A DNA stretch of 64,000 bases, from NCBI GenBank assembly GCA_965263225.1, contig CBDHHG010000036.1, positions 13,304 to 77,303 on the forward strand, given 5' to 3'. Both the position numbers and the translations under genes were made by a program. The DNA comes from DT-111 sp965263225. GTDB taxonomy: Bacteria; Bacteroidota; Bacteroidia; Chitinophagales; Saprospiraceae. This document shows positions 46,373-54,746 of this stretch, piece by piece; positions within the stretch are counted from its first letter, which is position 1; each line of letters begins with the position of its first letter. The notes under the pieces are model-generated. The model did no database searches. It had not been told where the DNA came from and worked only from the letters and a program-made list of their open reading frames with translations.

Positions 46373-47576
46373 ATGAAAACGAAAGAAGCATTTAACCAAA
46401 GAAAACTAGAATTGATTAAGGATCACGAGGAGTGGCTCAACCGAGAAAATCCAAAAATCGAAGAAAACTATAACGGTATCTTCTATCGCCATACACATCC
46501 TGTTCTTAGTTGGAAACATACTCCGCTTGAATGGCGATATGATTTCAATTTTGAGACCAATCCCTACTTAATGGAACGATTGGAAATCAATACGGTATTT
46601 AATGCCGGTGCCATGGCCTGGGGAGACAAGATATTGCTGATGCCTCGTATCGAAGCCAATGATGTAAAGTCCTTCTTCGGCATTGCAGAAAGTACTACAG
46701 GTGTTGATGGATTTAGATTCTGGCCCCTACCCTACCGTAATGCCCGAGACCGGGGACCCGGATATGAACGTATATGATATACGGCTAGTTGAACACGAAG
46801 ACGGCTGGATATATGGTATTTTCTGTGCCGAGAGAAAAGACCTATCCAAACCACATGATACCTCAGCTGCAATTGCCTCTTCCGGCTTAGCCCGGACCAA
46901 GGATCTAATAAACTGGGAGCGCCTCCCCGACCTGATCTCAAAATCCGCCCAGCAACGCAACTGTGTATTGCATCCAGAATTCGTAAATGGCAAATATGCC
47001 TTTTATACACGTCCTATGGATGGCTTTATTGAAACAGGGGGTGGCGGCGGAATCGGTTGGGCCTGGTGTGAAGACATTCAAAACCCCGTGCTCGTAGATG
47101 AAAGAGTGATTGAACACAAAAAGTATCACACCGTCAAGGAAGTGAAGAATGGCCTGGGACCTGCCCCCTTGAAGACGGATATTGGCTGGTTGCATTTAGC
47201 CCATGGCGTACGACGAACCGCAGCAGGTCTACGCTATGTACTTTATTTATTCCTATGTGACCTAAGAGAGCCTTGGAAAGTGATCAAGCAACCCAATCGA
47301 CACTTCATTGCGCCGATCGGTATGGAGAGAGTTGGGGATGTTTCTAATGTTGCCTTCAGTAATGGTTGGGTGATGCGTGATAATGGGGAAGTATTTATCT
47401 ACTATGCTTCCTCAGATACACGCATGCATGTAGCTACTACCACCATAGAGCGACTGAAGGACTATATTTTGAACACCCCCGAAGATCAAGGGCGTACCTA
47501 TGCCAATGTGCAGCAACGAATTGCCTTCATCAAGAAAAATGAAATGGTGGGTGCATCCAAGCAAATTAGCGAGTAG
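46373..47576 (+). CDS. GH130 mannosylglucose-phosphorylase-like enzyme, one frameshift
   Basis: A glycoside phosphorylase of about 400 residues split by one frame change. Frame 1 (from MKTKEAFNQRKLELIK) runs to 46777 and carries FYRHTHPVLSWKHTPLEWRY, ETNPYLMERLEINTVFNAGA and GFRFW. Frame 2 continues from about 46724 with YPTVMPETGDPDMNVYDIRL, HEDGWIYGIFCAERKD, QRNCVLHPEFVNGKYAFYTR, GGGGGIGWAW and YHTVKEVKNGLGPAPLKT. Dropping one C in the CCCC run at 46724-46727 joins them. These motifs are very close to Bacteroides 4-O-beta-mannosyl-glucose phosphorylase as remembered, which uses phosphate to release mannose 1-phosphate in the cytoplasm. No signal peptide is seen. An indel error fits best; true mutation or slippage remains possible. 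Confidence 0.9.
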
Positions 47577-48132
47577 GAGGTAATGGCAAGTTGTAACGGA
47601 TTGAAAAATATTACATTAAATAGTATCCGAATATGATTTTTTTTGTATTTTGAGTTAGACTTTAACGGTTTAAATCGCAACTACTACAAAATAATCCTTT
47701 CAAATAATAGTTCTAGTATTAGTCAGCTAACGTACGAATTATAGTTCCCAGACCCCAAACACCTGCAACTGCGGAACAAACCCAATTCCACACCAAACTT
47801 CCTTATAATCCCTGTTGTACTCACCCAAACATTGAGTATGCCAGTCAATCTATAGTCCGGCATAGATTCCATCTTTTGTGGCTATAGACATCTTCTTTAC
47901 TGATACTAAATACAGCTTCAAAACTTTAACATTTTTTCTGACACTCACACAAATCCATTTGACTTTGCAGATTGTTATTAGTTTGTAATGATTAAGTATT
48001 TTGTACATAATACAAAATAATAATACGTTTTGCATGGTCAAAAGAGAAAATAATTTCAATCGCCTTTTTGTTGCTTAGATTTTATTTTGGGCAAAAATTG
48101 CGATATTTTAGTACCTTCTAGTCCTTTTGATT
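47577..48132. other. AT-rich gene-free region with an inverted repeat
   Basis: About 556 bases with no supported gene. It holds a perfect 9-bp inverted repeat TATTTTGTA (47997-48005) / TACAAAATA (48011-48019), spacer five bases, about 115 bases upstream of the next ORF. This has the shape of an operator. Confidence 0.5.
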
Positions 48133-48432
48133 ATGAGAATGATCGACGACCAACTACCTAATTCATCCATTGAAAAAAGCTTAATTCATCAGAGTATGAT
48201 GCGAAGAACCATCAAACGACGATTAGTTAAAGCCAGAATCGCCCTACATCAAACTATTCAAAAGATTTTGGATATTAATCGCAAGAAGAAAGAATTGCCT
48301 TATCAAAAAGATGTTGAGACTAAAGATGCAGCTTTAAATGTTGAACTAAAAGTGTTGAACAAAATTGCAGAGCAACAGGCCATGATGGTCAAAAAGTATG
48401 AAAAGTCTCTTCTGGAGATGGAAGAATCCTAA
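48133..48432 (+). CDS. Small basic coiled-coil protein, unknown
   Basis: A 99-residue hypothetical protein. It is rich in Lys, Glu and Leu (RRTIKRRLVKARIALHQTIQ, ALNVELKVLNKIAEQQAMMV, KKYEKSLLEMEES), predicted mostly helical with coiled-coil character and no membrane span. The ATG at 48133 is preferred over a TTG two codons upstream. It is flanked by an AT-rich region with an operator-like repeat and a hairpin downstream. No function is recognised, and it could be a short-lived lineage-specific gene. Confidence 0.5.
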   Translation: MRMIDDQLPNSSIEKSLIHQSMMRRTIKRRLVKARIALHQTIQKILDINRKKKELPYQKDVETKDAALNVELKVLNKIAEQQAMMVKKYEKSLLEMEES

Positions 48433-48467
48433 TGCTTCCCCTTCACATGCTAGCATAAACGGCAAAC

Positions 48468-48506
48468 TGAACTGCTGGACGGGTGCCTGCACTCACCAGC
48501 AGTTCA
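48468..48506. terminator. Hairpin after the small coiled-coil gene
   Basis: An 11-bp perfect stem TGAACTGCTGG / CCAGCAGTTCA with a 17-base, partly paired loop. No T run follows, so it may be a bidirectional 3'-end hairpin between convergent genes. Confidence 0.55.
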
Positions 48507-48580
48507 AAATAGACACACGAAAAATCAGTACTCTTACCACAAGCCATTTCTACCTCCTCTTTCTGCTTTGCTAGTCCTGT

Positions 48581-49114
48581 TTAGTTTCCGCTACCCTTGG
48601 GTTGCAATTGTCGAGTTTCCGTATGAATAACGGTGCCCTGGGCTCGTCTTGCCTCCATTTCAGCTTTGCGCTTCTCCTGGTAGAAAGTGACTTGCTCCTT
48701 AACATCCAGTGGTTTTTTGTTTAGATACCGGTGATAAGAGATAATCACAAAGCGAGCCATGTCATCTGGGTGTGTTACTCCTACCTGCTTGAGATAGTGA
48801 GAAAAGCGTGACCCCTCATAAAAGGACCAGTTGACCGTCATCCATCGCCCGAAACTAAAGTGGAGTTTTCGTGCCGCGATATCTTCCGGAACACTTTTGA
48901 ATTTCTTCTTGGAGTCTTGATCAATTAGACGATTAAACTCGGCGAAAGCCTCTGCCATGTCCGCTGGAATGTAAACCTCGTTCAGGTAAGGTTTTTGAAT
49001 ACGTTTTTTATAGGCTGCTTCGTATTCGAATGGAGTATCTGCCGGTTTTTGAGACAGCAGAAGATGGCCGCTACTGAATAACAGTAGCATGCTGATGATT
49101 TTTATCCTAAGCAT
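48581..49114 (-). CDS. Secreted DUF6794-like protein
   Basis: A 177-residue protein with a signal peptide (MLRIKIISMLLLFSSGHLLL) and one compact domain: YIPADMAEAFAEFNRLIDQD, AARKLHFSFGRWMTVNWSFY, YLKQVGVTHPDDMARFVIIS and YHRYLNKKPL. This arrangement (helix, histidine-glycine-tryptophan segment, HPDDM, then YHR) resembles the DUF6794 domain, which has no known function. The domain assignment is from memory of the pattern and not from a search. It has its own -7 box at 49165-49172. Confidence 0.65.
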   Translation of the reverse strand: MLRIKIISMLLLFSSGHLLLSQKPADTPFEYEAAYKKRIQKPYLNEVYIPADMAEAFAEFNRLIDQDSKKKFKSVPEDIAARKLHFSFGRWMTVNWSFYEGSRFSHYLKQVGVTHPDDMARFVIISYHRYLNKKPLDVKEQVTFYQEKRKAEMEARRAQGTVIHTETRQLQPKGSGN

Positions 49115-49164
49115 AATGTAAAATTAGTTCTCTGACAGCATTTTGGTGGTGTGTCAGTGTTGTC

Positions 49165-49172
49165 CAAAATTA
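49165..49172 (-). promoter_or_regulatory. -7 box TAATTTTG of the DUF6794-like gene
   Basis: On the minus strand TAATTTTG fits TAnnTTTG, about 50 bases upstream of the ATG at 49114. No clear -33 partner is seen. Confidence 0.4.
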
Positions 49173-49237
49173 GAACCCAATTACATAATCCTTTATTGTA
49201 GTGTAAGATACACTTTTATTCCCCCTTTACTTACGAC

Positions 49238-49870
49238 TTATAATTCGATTTTCCCCTGGGGGCAGTCGAGCACAATCTTGATCCGGGGTTTGGGTCCTTG
49301 AGTAATGGAGTACGAAAGACCAAGTTGACTCCACACCTCTTTCAAAGTAGCCGGCTCAGGATGAATGAATTGGATATCAAGCAAGGGGCAAACTGGCGAT
49401 AGATCTTGCGTGGGATGAATGCTCTCCTTTCCCCAACTCGTCACAAAAGGCGCAATCTCGACAGCAGGCGCAGCTAAAGGCATAATCATCATCCAGGACA
49501 AAAGCCCTCCTGAGGCGGTTTTTCTTTGCCCTCCTTCAATGCGTCCCATACTGGAGTGAAAAGTTTTTAAAGCCCGGCTATCCCCCTCCAATTGATCAGA
49601 CTTCAAGGACCAGCGCGTCACTTGTGCTTCACTTATTAAATCCACCCCCATCCAACGGGGAGCAGCTATCTCTATATTATCCAGATCTACTGTAATCAAT
49701 TCCAGATAGGCTCCCTGCCCGATATTTACCAAGGCGTTCTTCGTTCCCTTACTCGTATGATACCCTCCGAAAACTGGAGTTACGCCAGTCCTTACGCGAA
49801 AATCTTCGATTGCCTCTTCCAAATCCAGAACTACGTAAACGATATGGTCTATCTTTCTCTTTATTGGCAT
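49238..49870 (-). CDS. Glyoxalase/VOC-superfamily protein (Glyoxalase-like domain)
   Basis: A 210-residue protein of the vicinal-oxygen-chelate fold. The start KIDHIVYVVLDLEEAIEDFR is the typical first VOC strand with His; GGYHTSKGTKNALVNIGQGA-YLELITVD follows with the Glu metal ligand, and the C-terminal half repeats the fold (LDIQFIHPEPATLKEVWSQL). Such proteins are mostly uncharacterised isomerase or dioxygenase relatives. The ATG at 49870 is chosen over a TTG at 49897 because the TTG extension overlaps another frame and is not VOC-like. Confidence 0.8.
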   Translation of the reverse strand: MPIKRKIDHIVYVVLDLEEAIEDFRVRTGVTPVFGGYHTSKGTKNALVNIGQGAYLELITVDLDNIEIAAPRWMGVDLISEAQVTRWSLKSDQLEGDSRALKTFHSSMGRIEGGQRKTASGGLLSWMMIMPLAAPAVEIAPFVTSWGKESIHPTQDLSPVCPLLDIQFIHPEPATLKEVWSQLGLSYSITQGPKPRIKIVLDCPQGKIEL

Positions 49871-49877
49871 GAATTCT

Positions 49878-50156
49878 TCAACTATTGATTTGAACAAAGG
49901 ATTTCAATGGGAGGTGGTTTTCTAAGTAAAAATCTGCGATAGAACAGGCTCTATTGGATCTCAACCTAGTAAGATACCCTGTTGGCCTGAACTCATTCTC
50001 TAATTCTTCAAAATATTGGAAGTTACTAGCCCGTATAGCATTCCTAACTAGGCTAAACATAGTCCAATCCGTCAAATCATTTGAAAATCCATATTTCGAA
50101 GCTCTCTTTCGATAATAATCTAAGACTGGTACTGTTTTAAAGTGTCCAATGGGGAT
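49878..50156 (-). pseudogene. Open frame without start codon, probable ORF relic
   Basis: A 92-codon open frame on the minus strand that ends eight bases before the VOC gene. It has no ATG near its beginning, only a TTG at 50075. The translation looks coding (LDYYRKRASKYGFSNDLTDW, RPTGYLTRLRSNRACSIADF). Just upstream, 50157-50240 has another short open frame ending GEFRNLTTLLAVK, also on the minus strand. They may be pieces of degenerate genes. No family is recognised. Confidence 0.35.
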
Positions 50157-50415
50157 TTACTTAACGGCTAGTAAGGTAGTCAGATTCCTGAATTCCCCAA
50201 AATCCAAGGTGATCTCATCCTTCCCTTCTACCTGCTCCTTTCAGCAGAAATTGGAGCTATACCTGTACTAAGCGGCCAGCTGTTACCACCTAAAAAGTAC
50301 CATTACTTTATTTTTTCTAGTGCTGAGGAAACCGTGGGGCCAATTTCTCCCGTATAGTCTGAAGACAACAGCGGTCATTTTGATCATATTACTTGATAAG
50401 CCTAATTCATCGACT

Positions 50416-51102
50416 ATGCAACTTGAAATTATCGGTACAGGATTGGCAAGGACGGGCACCATGTCATTAAAGCAGGCATTGGAGTATTTGACGGGGAAAA
50501 GGTGTTTTCACATGATAGAATTACTTAAGAACCCGGCACGGATAGAGATCTTGAAAAAAGGTTATAAGTCGAATCAAATCGAATGGAGTAAGTTTTACGA
50601 AGGATATCATAGCGCCCTTGATTACCCCACTTGCCTCTATTACCCTGATTTAGTAAAGCTAAATCCAGATATAAAAGTAATTCATACAAGGCGAGACTTC
50701 GACAGTTGGTATCATAGTGTCAAGGAAACCGTCTACCGAGGAAAACCAAAGACCATCAAAGACGTGACGAGCTTGGTAAAAAACATGCTTTTCTCCAAAG
50801 ACTATCGCAAAGTAGCACCCGTTTTCATGTTTAATGACAAATTGATTTGGCGAGGGCAATTTGAATCAAGATTTGAGGACAAAGAATTCATGAGAGCCAA
50901 ATATCAATCGCACGAAGCATTAGTGACAAGTAGTATCAAAGCTGAAAATCTACTGTGGTATGATGTTAAAGAAGGTTGGGCCCCCCTATGCCAGTTTTTA
51001 GGCAAAACCGTGCCAGAGATCGACTTTCCCAAAGCTAACGAAAGGAAAGAGTTCAATAGAAAAATGGACAAACTATTGTATCAAGGAATTTTTGAAGCGT
51101 GA
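50416..51102 (+). CDS. P-loop sulfotransferase family protein
   Basis: A 228-residue enzyme of the sulfotransferase superfamily that would use PAPS to sulfate an unknown acceptor. The 5'-phosphosulfate loop is at the N-terminus (IIGTGLARTGTMSLKQALEY), the 3'-phosphate-binding region is IKVIHTRRDFDSWYHSVKET, and the typical C-terminal helix occurs near LYQGIFEA. An earlier in-frame start at 50320 adds a hydrophobic stretch, but the ATG at 50416 puts the P-loop near residue 6-20 as usual. The gene lies in a region of broken ORFs and may be part of the same acquired island. PAPS synthesis genes are not in the window. Confidence 0.87.
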   Translation: MQLEIIGTGLARTGTMSLKQALEYLTGKRCFHMIELLKNPARIEILKKGYKSNQIEWSKFYEGYHSALDYPTCLYYPDLVKLNPDIKVIHTRRDFDSWYHSVKETVYRGKPKTIKDVTSLVKNMLFSKDYRKVAPVFMFNDKLIWRGQFESRFEDKEFMRAKYQSHEALVTSSIKAENLLWYDVKEGWAPLCQFLGKTVPEIDFPKANERKEFNRKMDKLLYQGIFEA

Positions 51103-51213
51103 AGTCCACTTGCTCAACTCACCCAAATATACTACCCTGATCTTTCTGTCCTTATAGTAGGCGCCTGAGGTAGATTGAGCTACAAGTTTGGCCAACCTTC
51201 TTTTGCTGAAAAC

Positions 51214-51736
51214 CTATTGGGTTACGAACTCGCTTGGCACAGTCACTTTGTCTAACTGCATTGGAAGATTTACAGCCTGTCTTAAAGTACTGCCAATCCT
51301 TGGCTTATCCATGATCTCATTGAAGGGGTACCTAGTCGGCAGCATGGCATTGATCTCATTGTTTGATAATTCAAAAAATCATAAGTCGTTGATTATCTGG
51401 GCACAACAAAGTGTTTTCGAGGAGATCGGTTAATTCCTGCTCTTCATAAAATTGCAGTACGGAGTCCAGTACTTCCGACTTATATTCATCTTCGAGGTAG
51501 AAAAAACCATCTTCGCTATAGTACTGAATCTTTTTGAGTGCTTCTTTTTCGACGATTCCCTGTAGATCTTCTTGTATGTATTCCTGTAAGGCTTGCTTGA
51601 GGGATATGTCTCGCCTCTGGCTGGCTATGATGACCTCTGGGCCAATGAGTAATACCGTCTTTTCCTTCTTAATGCGACGCAGTAGTAACTTCCAACTAAA
51701 GCTTGTTTGATCTACAGTGTCTGGCTTTTCTGGCAT
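51214..51736 (-). pseudogene. SIR2-like N-terminal fragment, frameshifted at a homopolymer
   Basis: The intact part (51371-51736, 121 residues) starts MPEKPDTVDQTSFSWKLLLR and carries the motif EKTVLLIGPEVIIASQ, which resembles the first nucleotide-binding strand of SIR2-like domains found in bacterial defence genes, then helices LKQALQEYIQEDLQGIV and LEDEYKSEVLDSVLQFYEEQ. The frame stops at 51371 straight after a run of six T (minus strand). A shifted frame stays open to 51214 (FFELSNNEINAMLPTRYPFN, then VPSEFVTQ). The full gene is therefore short or broken; the C-terminal effector part expected of such proteins is missing. The SIR2 assignment is tentative. Confidence 0.45.
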
Positions 51737-51987
51737 GCATCGGGGTTTAGTGTACGATTGTTACTTAAAATTAAGAAAAGATTTGATTTTGTAAGATGTT
51801 CCCTTAAAGACAAGGCAATCCTAGCTTGAAATGAATATTAGTGAATGCTTAATTGGCTAGCGTTGGCTGCTTAGTCGTTGGACGTTTTCAAGTTTATTAA
51901 TTTAAAAAAGTGGATTCCTGTTTTGTACTGCTAGCGACTCCAAAGTCAATTAGCCATCCAAAGAATGAGATATACTTCTGCACACCT

Positions 51988-52320
51988 TCAGATGAAGTCG
52001 TTGTAGATTTGTTGCCCCACTCCCCTATGGCATACAACATAGTCCAAAAAGGCTTGGGTATGTGGCTGGCCAAACTCACCAATACTTCTATAGGTCCATG
52101 CTGACTGCGGTAGAAATTAAGTAAAAACGGAAATATGGGCAGGGATGAGGTTGGCTTGTCGTTGCCGCTGGCTGAGGTCGGGTATACGATTGAGATCTCG
52201 CGTTTCTCGGATGCGCTCTCGCTCACCGGGATAGGAATTGAGTTGATAAAAAACAATGTACCACCGGTGTCCCTTGACTAATCGGGCTGACAGGAAGTTC
52301 TTAACATCAGTTTTAGTCAT
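51988..52320 (-). pseudogene. Tyrosine-recombinase (phage integrase) N-terminal relic
   Basis: The frame from ATG 52320 reads MTKTDVKNFLSARLVKGHRW then YIVFYQLNSYPGERERIRET and RDLNRIPDLSQRQRQANLI, the typical N-terminal arm of Bacteroidota integrases. It meets an in-frame TAA (52117-52119), after which the same frame continues WTYRSIGEFGQPHTQAFLDY to a TGA at 51988-51990. The catalytic R-H-R-Y domain is absent. This marks a former integrative element near 52 kb. No att repeats were recognised. Confidence 0.7.
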
Positions 52321-52559
52321 TTTTTTACCCACCCCATCAGGCTGTGTCAGCCAAGTGTGTCAGTAAAGGAATTAACAAAAAATATAAACTGCTGTTTTTG
52401 AGCGCCTTATTGGCTATTTTAGAAATCAAAATCCCGGTACGAGGTACCGGGACCAAAATGTGCTATGAAAAAGTTAATGTACAATCTTTATGTAACAGAT
52501 ACCAAAAGGTATCTCAACATTTCAAACAAGTTTTGCGTATCGCTCTAATTTACAAATAT

Positions 52560-53627
52560 TTACCATCTTAACAAGGCGGACCCCCACGTAAAACCACTAC
52601 CAAAGGCAGCTAAGCATACCAAATCCCCCTTTTTCACCGCCCCAGCTTCAACGGCCTCACAAAGGGCAATAGGAATCGAGGCAGCAGTGGTATTGCCGTA
52701 TTTTTGGATGTTGTTCCATACTTTACCATCTTCCAACTTCATGACTTTTTGTACGAATTGGCTGATCCGTAAATTAGCTTGATGTGGAATCAACATGTCA
52801 ATATCACTTGGCTGATGCCCAGTCTTGGCCAGTGCCTCCATAATGACCTCCGGAAACTTCTTGACAGCCATCTTAAACACAAATTGCCCTTCCATATGGG
52901 GATAGATCTGAGCCTGGTCTATCATGTGTTTATTCACGAAAATCTCGCCATATTCTGCATCTGAAAAACCAAAATCTATTGATTCTCCCATTTTATCGAA
53001 GTGGTATCCACCATGAGAGCCAGGATTGATAAAAGAAAGCTTCTCAGCATAGGTCCCGTCAGAATGCAAGTGAGTGGTTAAAATCCCTTCTTCTCCCTCT
53101 TCGGTGGGCTGAATGATAGCGGCGCCCGCTCCATCCCCAAAGATTACCGTAACATTTCTACCCTTAGTCGTAAACTCCAATCCCATAGAGTGCATTTCTG
53201 CACCGACAAGGAGGATATTCTTATACATTCCTGTCTTTACGAATTGATCTGCGATGGATAAGCCATAAATAAAACCCGAGCACTGATTCCGTATATCCAA
53301 AGCCCCAACTTCTGTATTGGTAATCCCCAATTCTCGTTGTAATAAAACCCCACATCCGGGGAAATAATAATCCGGACTCAGCGTGGCAAAAATGATAAAG
53401 TCAACTTCTTCTTTCGTGATACCAGCACGTTCGATCGCAATTTTCGCAGCCTCAACGCCCATCGTCGTCGTGGTTTGCTTGTGCTTTGTACCATATCGGC
53501 GTTGCTCAATCCCAGTTCTTTCTCTAATCCATTCGTCTGAAGTATCCATCACCTTGGCTAGGTCGTCATTCGTTACCACTTTATCTGGAACGTAATGCCC
53601 TATTCCAGCAATTTTCGATTTAAGCAT
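52560..53627 (-). CDS. fabH: 3-oxoacyl-ACP synthase III (FabH)
   Basis: A 355-residue thiolase-fold enzyme that starts fatty-acid synthesis by condensing acyl-CoA with malonyl-ACP. The start KSKIAGIGHYVPDKVVTNDD and DEWIRERTGIEQRR are family marks. The catalytic triad is visible: Cys about 116 in RNQCSGFIYGL, His about 282 in IPHQANLRI, Asn about 312 in YGNTTAASIP. Length is slightly above the E. coli enzyme, as common in Bacteroidota, with an insertion around HFDKMGESIDFGFSDAEYGE. It is preceded by a -7 box at 53709-53716. It could be a second, starter-specific KAS III. Confidence 0.96.
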   Translation of the reverse strand: MLKSKIAGIGHYVPDKVVTNDDLAKVMDTSDEWIRERTGIEQRRYGTKHKQTTTTMGVEAAKIAIERAGITKEEVDFIIFATLSPDYYFPGCGVLLQRELGITNTEVGALDIRNQCSGFIYGLSIADQFVKTGMYKNILLVGAEMHSMGLEFTTKGRNVTVIFGDGAGAAIIQPTEEGEEGILTTHLHSDGTYAEKLSFINPGSHGGYHFDKMGESIDFGFSDAEYGEIFVNKHMIDQAQIYPHMEGQFVFKMAVKKFPEVIMEALAKTGHQPSDIDMLIPHQANLRISQFVQKVMKLEDGKVWNNIQKYGNTTAASIPIALCEAVEAGAVKKGDLVCLAAFGSGFTWGSALLRW

Positions 53628-53708
53628 AAACGATTCAATTAATGATTGTTACTAGATTATGATCACTCTGTCCAAACTGTCGCTTTGTTTTCTGATCTTA
53701 TTCGAGGA

Positions 53709-53716
53709 CAAAATTA
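53709..53716 (-). promoter_or_regulatory. fabH -7 box TAATTTTG
   Basis: On the minus strand TAATTTTG fits TAnnTTTG, about 80 bases upstream of the fabH ATG. The -33 partner is unclear. Confidence 0.45.
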
Positions 53717-53884
53717 AAAATTGTTTGTGCAGTTCCTAAAAAATGAATTTCGGAAAATACAGATAGTCCCCTATAAAATGATTGCCTTTCAACCAGCAGC
53801 ATTCAAAAGCGTTTCTAGAGGTAGAGCTATGTTTTGATTTAGGAAAGCTAAAGGAGAGAAGTACCGGACGCTTAATTTTTGCTC

Positions 53885-53900
53885 AAATATAAGTATTTTG
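53885..53900 (+). promoter_or_regulatory. Element shared by the response regulator and kinase promoters
   Basis: AAATATAAGTATTTTG lies 29 bases before the response regulator ATG. A nearly identical AAATATATAGTATTTTG (54621-54637) lies upstream of the kinase gene. The two differ by one inserted T. They may be shared promoter cores or regulator sites. Confidence 0.45.
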
Positions 53901-53929
53901 CATACCACACCCCTTAATTCGCAGACAAG

Positions 53930-54556
53930 ATGATACACCTCGGTATTATTGAAGATGAACCACTAGTAAGAGATAATTTGATTACCTATTTGGGCCACCA
54001 GGTCAATATAGCCGTGGATATCGCTACAGATAGCGTGGAAGATTTTTTACTGGATTTCCATGAAGATTCTGCCGTTAATATGATTTTGCTGGATATCAAC
54101 TTACCGGGTATGTCAGGTATGGAAGGTATTAGGCACATTAAAGCCCGCAAAAAGCAAGTAGAGATTTTAATGCTGACGGCCTATGATGATTCTGAGCGGA
54201 TATTCAAATCCCTTTGCGCCGGAGCGGTTTCCTATTTATCCAAGCGGAGTGATCTTCACACCATTAAAGATGCGCTAGAAACGGTTTTCCGAGGGGGGGC
54301 CTATATGTCCCCATCCATAGCGAGAAAGGTGGTGGATCACTTTGCCCCGAAGCAGCAAGCACCGGAAGACGTACTTACGCCGCGTCAGCAACAGATTGTG
54401 GAAGGGCTGGTTGAGGGGCTCAGTTATAAGATGATAGCCGATAAGTACTTGATCTCGGTCGAAACCGTGAGGGATCACATCAAGAAAATCTATAAGAAGT
54501 TACAGGTAAATAGTAAGGCTGAGGTCATCAAGAAGAAAATGGATGGAGAGATTTGA
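53930..54556 (+). CDS. LuxR/NarL-type response regulator
   Basis: A 208-residue two-component regulator. The receiver domain (MIHLGIIEDEPLVRDNLITY) has the acidic pocket and phospho-accepting Asp about 55 in LLDINLPG, Thr in LTAYDDSERIFK and Lys in SYLSKRSDLHT. The C-terminal GerE/LuxR HTH reads LTPRQQQIVEGLVEGLSYKM and YLISVETVRDHIKKIYKKLQ. It is immediately upstream of the histidine kinase gene (190-base gap), and the two upstream regions share a 16-base element, so they almost certainly form a pair. Confidence 0.94.
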   Translation: MIHLGIIEDEPLVRDNLITYLGHQVNIAVDIATDSVEDFLLDFHEDSAVNMILLDINLPGMSGMEGIRHIKARKKQVEILMLTAYDDSERIFKSLCAGAVSYLSKRSDLHTIKDALETVFRGGAYMSPSIARKVVDHFAPKQQAPEDVLTPRQQQIVEGLVEGLSYKMIADKYLISVETVRDHIKKIYKKLQVNSKAEVIKKKMDGEI

Positions 54557-54620
54557 GCTGGCACAGGCAGATTAGCCAGGACTAAGGATATACAGATTAT
54601 CACACTCCTTACTTTATCAA

Positions 54621-54637
54621 AAATATATAGTATTTTG
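54621..54637 (+). promoter_or_regulatory. Element before the histidine kinase gene
   Basis: AAATATATAGTATTTTG, 109 bases before the kinase ATG, matches the element before the response regulator gene except for one extra T. Confidence 0.45.
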
Positions 54638-54746
54638 TGAAGACGAACTTGAAACTTTACCCCATAGTAGTATAACTACTTTCTTGAACTTTGTTGGCAA
54701 GGCAGTAGCAGGCTTCTAGTTGGAGCAATAGAATAAGACTCCTGGT

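Larger units (their letters stand above)
53628..53929. other. Divergent intergenic region between fabH and the response regulator
   Basis: 302 bases. It holds a minus-strand -7 box (53709-53716) for fabH and, on the plus strand, the element AAATATAAGTATTTTG (53885-53900) ahead of the response regulator. No ORF is supported. Confidence 0.5.

Noticed and set aside
47850..48059. A minus-strand frame of 69 codons in an AT-rich gap
   Set aside because: Composition follows the AT-rich DNA, no recognised domain, and it covers the inverted repeat and likely promoter region of the next gene.
50170..50352. A plus-strand open frame ending VGPISPV ahead of the sulfotransferase
   Set aside because: It has no start codon, stops before the sulfotransferase ATG and overlaps minus-strand coding-like sequence, so it is probably a chance frame.
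51897..52256. A 119-codon minus-strand frame overlapping the integrase relic
   Set aside because: It lies in a different frame of the same strand from the integrase-like sequence, which carries the recognisable motifs; this one has low-complexity, non-conserved content.
52344..52571. A 75-codon plus-strand frame between the integrase relic and fabH
   Set aside because: It overlaps the 3' end of fabH, has no recognisable motif and ends in AT-rich low-complexity sequence.
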